Shown piece after piece: positions 61,501 through 64,000 of a stretch of 64,000 bases of DNA. The position numbers and the translations under genes were made by a program. The stretch's first letter is position 1. Each line of letters begins with the position of its first letter. The stretch spans positions 21,110,345 to 21,174,344 of the forward strand of contig NC_052482.1 of the NCBI RefSeq assembly GCF_009730915.1. The letters are read 5' to 3'. Under the pieces are notes generated by a model. The model was not told the origin of the DNA and did not search any database. It saw only the letters and a list, made by a program, of their open reading frames with translations. The stretch is from Dioscorea cayenensis subsp. rotundata. Taxonomy: Eukaryota > Streptophyta > Magnoliopsida > Dioscoreales > Dioscoreaceae.

Positions 61501-62005
61501 TCATTTTTTTCCAGAGTTTTTTTTTTCAATAACCATTGCTTTTATTTAAAAAAATTTATACACCAAACTTAACCAAACTAATAATATAGGAGCATATCAA
61601 TAATTCATAAGTTAGGATATATGTCCATCTTTAGAAGATGACCGTTATGGTAAATTATTTGTTCTCTATACTAAAACGAGCTGGAGATTAGATATTTCAA
61701 TTGGTCTCCGTGTTTGTTGTAACTAAGCTGTCTAATTTTAAAATTTTTTCACACATTTTAATGGTTGAAATTGTTTTTTTTTTGCACTCTCAATGTAAAT
61801 ATAAACCATATAAGTTTATTTTTTTAATCTATATGAAAATTTCTATATAATTATAATATTTAGATAAAAAATTAAATAGCAAAAAATTATATTTTAACAA
61901 GATATCAGAAAACCCAAATATTGAATATATGGACACAGAGATACAATTCAAAATTTATATTTTGACCTTTTATGGTACAAATATTTTAATATTTTTTAAT
62001 AATAC
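61501..62005. other. AT-rich spacer
   Basis: No gene or repeat is recognised between the duplicated peptide gene and the hAT-type MITE. Confidence 0.5.
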
Positions 62006-62013
62006 ATGTATAG

Positions 62014-62741
62014 TAATGATTTAAAAACTGGACCGGTTCAACTGGTTCAACCGGGAACCGGCCGGTAAACCGGTCCGATTAGTGATATAAACTACAAAAG
62101 AATTGGACCGGCCGGTTCAACCGGTGAACCGGTTGGACCGGACCGGTTAATTTATTGATTTAATTTATTTTATAATTTAAAACTTATATCAAATTAATAA
62201 ACTCATTAATTCCGTCTAGATTTAAAAAAAAACAAAAAAGTCAAAAAAATAAAATAAAAAACAAGATGCCTAAAAATATCAATATATTATAATTTATTAT
62301 CATTAATTTATTATGATTAACTTATAATTTTACATTAATCAATAATTAAAATCATTAAAAGTTAAAGTGTTAAACCAAATATTTGAATGATTTGGTTTTA
62401 ATTTTTTAATCATTATTGTTGTTGTATACTTGTAGATTTATATTTTATTTAATTTTTTATTTTTCAATATTTGTTGTATAGTTGTATCCTTGTATATTTG
62501 TATTTTAAAAATTTTAATTTTATGTAAAGTTAAAGCTTTATGACTTTATAAAGGTAATTTAAATTTGCAATATGTAATTTTATATCTTTTTTATTATTTT
62601 TTATTTATTATTGAAATTATTTTTTACTTATTTTTAATGTTTTCTTAATTTTTAAATATTTATTTATTTAAAAAAATTAAATCCGGTTGAACCGGTTCAA
62701 CCGGAACCGGTTCGACAATCGGTCCGGTTATTAAAACATTG
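62014..62741. mobile_element. hAT-type MITE (728 bp)
   Basis: Begins TAATGATTTAAAAACTGGAC and, on the opposite strand from the other end, CAATGTTTTAATAACCGGAC: imperfect terminal inverted repeats over more than 20 bases. It is flanked by perfect 8-bp duplications ATGTATAG (62006-62013 and 62742-62749), the hAT size. Both ends carry clusters of GAACCGG/CCGGTTC motifs (62030-62145 and 62683-62730) and the middle is AT-rich without coding content. It ends about 430 bases upstream of the histone gene start. Confidence 0.8.
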
Positions 62742-63039
62742 ATGTATAGTATAAAAATGAATCTTTCACATAAAATATATTTAAAAATCATAAATTAAGC
62801 ATTTATATAAAAAAAAAAATTTACAAACAGGCACATTATAAAAAAAACACAAATTAAAATTTAAAATTTAAAAATGATTAATTAGAAATGTAACCAAACT
62901 ACATGATTCAAATGGGCTTGTAGTAAGAAGCACACCCAATCCCCCCTTTTATCTCATCAGTCAATCTCATCCATCCATCCAAAAAATACATCAACGGCCC
63001 AAATTCGGCAGCTCATCAATCCGTCGTGAAGTTTTGCAA

Positions 63040-63071
63040 CCAATCACGTCTCTCCTCCTTTCCTATATAAA
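63040..63071 (+). promoter_or_regulatory. H2B promoter: CCAAT, ACGTC hexamer and TATA box
   Basis: CCAAT (63040-63044) overlaps CACGTC (63045-63050), a match to the ACGTC hexamer found in plant histone promoters. TATATAAA (63064-63071) lies about 105 bases before the ATG. An AACGGCCCA motif near 62993-63001 resembles site II/MSA cell-cycle elements. Confidence 0.6.
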
Positions 63072-63175
63072 ACCATCTCCGCTTCTCGTTTTCTCGATCA
63101 CGATCTCGTTCTCGTTCTTGTTCCTCACCCGAGTTCCAAAACCCTCGACGTCGAGTTTTCGATCTCCGATCAGCG

Positions 63176-63637
63176 ATGGCGCCCAAGGCCGAGAAGAAGC
63201 CCGCGGAGAAGAAGCCGGCCGCTGAGAAGCCCGCGGAGGAAAAGGAGAAGAAGTCCGTCGCCGAGAAAGCTCCTGCTGAGAAGAAGCCCAAGGCCGGGAA
63301 GCGTCTCCCATCCAAGGACGCCGCATCTGGAGAGAAGAAGAAGAAGAAGATGAAGAAGGGGAGCGAGACCTACAAGATCTACATCTTCAAGGTTCTCAAG
63401 CAGGTCCACCCTGATATCGGGATCTCCAGCAAGGCTATGGGTATCATGAACTCCTTCATCAACGATATCTTCGAGAAGCTCGCTCAGGAGGCATCTCGCT
63501 TGGCTCGCTACAACAAGAAGCCGACCATCACGTCCCGGGAGATCCAGACCTCTGTTCGTCTTGTTCTTCCTGGAGAGCTCGCCAAGCATGCCGTGTCGGA
63601 GGGTACCAAGGCTGTCACCAAGTTCACCAGTTCTTGA
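63176..63637 (+). CDS. Histone H2B (153 aa)
   Basis: Core nucleosome histone. Intronless, as replication-type plant H2B genes are. The N-terminal tail (about residues 1-60) is a plant-type Lys/Ala/Pro/Glu-rich tail with repeated AEKKPAEKK motifs. The histone fold then reads [60 protein letters not shown] and the end [20 protein letters not shown]. The C-terminal AVTKFTSS includes the Lys that is monoubiquitinated in plant H2B. Length and sequence are normal. The G/C-rich codon use stands out from the AT-rich surroundings, as usual for histones. Confidence 0.97.
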   Translation: MAPKAEKKPAEKKPAAEKPAEEKEKKSVAEKAPAEKKPKAGKRLPSKDAASGEKKKKKMKKGSETYKIYIFKVLKQVHPDIGISSKAMGIMNSFINDIFEKLAQEASRLARYNKKPTITSREIQTSVRLVLPGELAKHAVSEGTKAVTKFTSS

Positions 63638-64000
63638 AGCAGCTACGCGATGGTTGTGCGGCCATCGGTTTGGTGTGATCTGGTCTCTTTAGCGTTTGCC
63701 TTCATTTAGGGTTTCGAATCAATGAATTCTAGGGTTTCGATCTTTGATGTATGATACTCCCTTGTAGATAGGGAACCAACGTCGCTTGATTCTGCAATAT
63801 ATTTTGACTTTTTAATTCTCTTGTTTGGATTGGATTGATTGTGGGCATCGTTTAAAGTAACATTGTTCCTCGGTTTGTTATACCGTTCACTAGAAAAAAG
63901 CTATCTGCTTTTCTTTATCCCAAGTGTTGTTCTGATTCCAGGTATAGCGTTTGAAAGAGGGCTTTGAAGGATGTGGGTTCCGGTTCTTGGTAGGCAGATC
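63638..64000 (+). other. 3' flank of H2B
   Basis: The first 150-200 bases are likely the H2B 3' untranslated region, with two copies of AGGGTTTCGA (about 63707 and 63731). Nothing else is recognised before the window ends. Confidence 0.4.

Noticed and set aside
1-64000. tRNA or rRNA genes and CRISPR arrays
   Set aside because: No cloverleaf-capable sequence with proper A and B boxes beyond the SINE-like pieces, no rRNA segments, and the tandem arrays lack the constant-repeat/unique-spacer pattern of CRISPR.

Overview
The window is nuclear DNA of a flowering plant. Its genes are intron-rich and belong to plant-specific families (SOSEKI, PHIP1, ABCB6/20-type transporter, ZAT zinc fingers, TIP aquaporin, kinesin-5), and the intergenic DNA is very AT-rich. 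A monocot (for example a yam-like genome) fits the look of the H2B and TIP1 proteins, but the sequence does not settle this. Positions 59611-60610 are a 1,000-N assembly gap. | Layout. 1-0.5 kb: possible tail of an unidentified gene. 2.4-5.2 kb (-): inositol polyphosphate 5-phosphatase. 9.4 kb (-) and 16.0 kb (+): two small single-exon C2H2 ZAT-type repressors, head to head, flanking a domesticated Harbinger transposase gene (ALP1-like, 10.8-13.2 kb, -). 17.4-17.8 kb: non-autonomous hAT element. 18.3-20.7 kb (-): SOSEKI polarity protein. 22.5-25.8 kb (-): PHIP1-like RNA-binding protein. 26.4-29.1 kb: solo LTR. 29.5-36.1 kb (+): kinesin-5. 36.7-38.2 kb (-): TIP1 aquaporin. About 38.5-42.85 kb: a large hAT transposon with a full-length 736-aa transposase. 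43.3-47.6 kb (-): MON1. 48.6-55.1 kb (-): ABCB6/20-type transporter. 57.6-61.4 kb (+): a small cysteine-rich secreted peptide gene and the tail of a second copy, the head of which is lost in the gap. 62.0-62.7 kb: hAT-type MITE. 63.2 kb (+): histone H2B. | How the genes relate. SOSEKI, PHIP1 and kinesin-5 lie side by side and all belong, by family knowledge, to division orientation or cell-plate formation; this may be chance. Kinesin-5 carries an MSA-like (G2/M) motif upstream. MON1 (endosome-to-vacuole), TIP1 (tonoplast water channel) and the 5-phosphatase share a membrane-trafficking theme, but no operon-like logic applies. | Main observations. (1) A duplicated two-exon gene for a putative secreted six-cysteine peptide with a conserved Pro-rich tail that I cannot assign to a known family. 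(2) An apparently intact hAT transposon about 0.3 kb upstream of the TIP1 start, whose leader intron is a seven-copy tandem array. (3) Three separate introns built of degenerate tandem repeats (PHIP1, kinesin-5 leader, hAT leader). (4) Single-base reading-frame conflicts in four otherwise well-conserved host genes, mostly at or near short homopolymers, which look more like assembly errors than pseudogenes. (5) A GC-AG intron in kinesin-5 and a duplicated splice acceptor in MON1.
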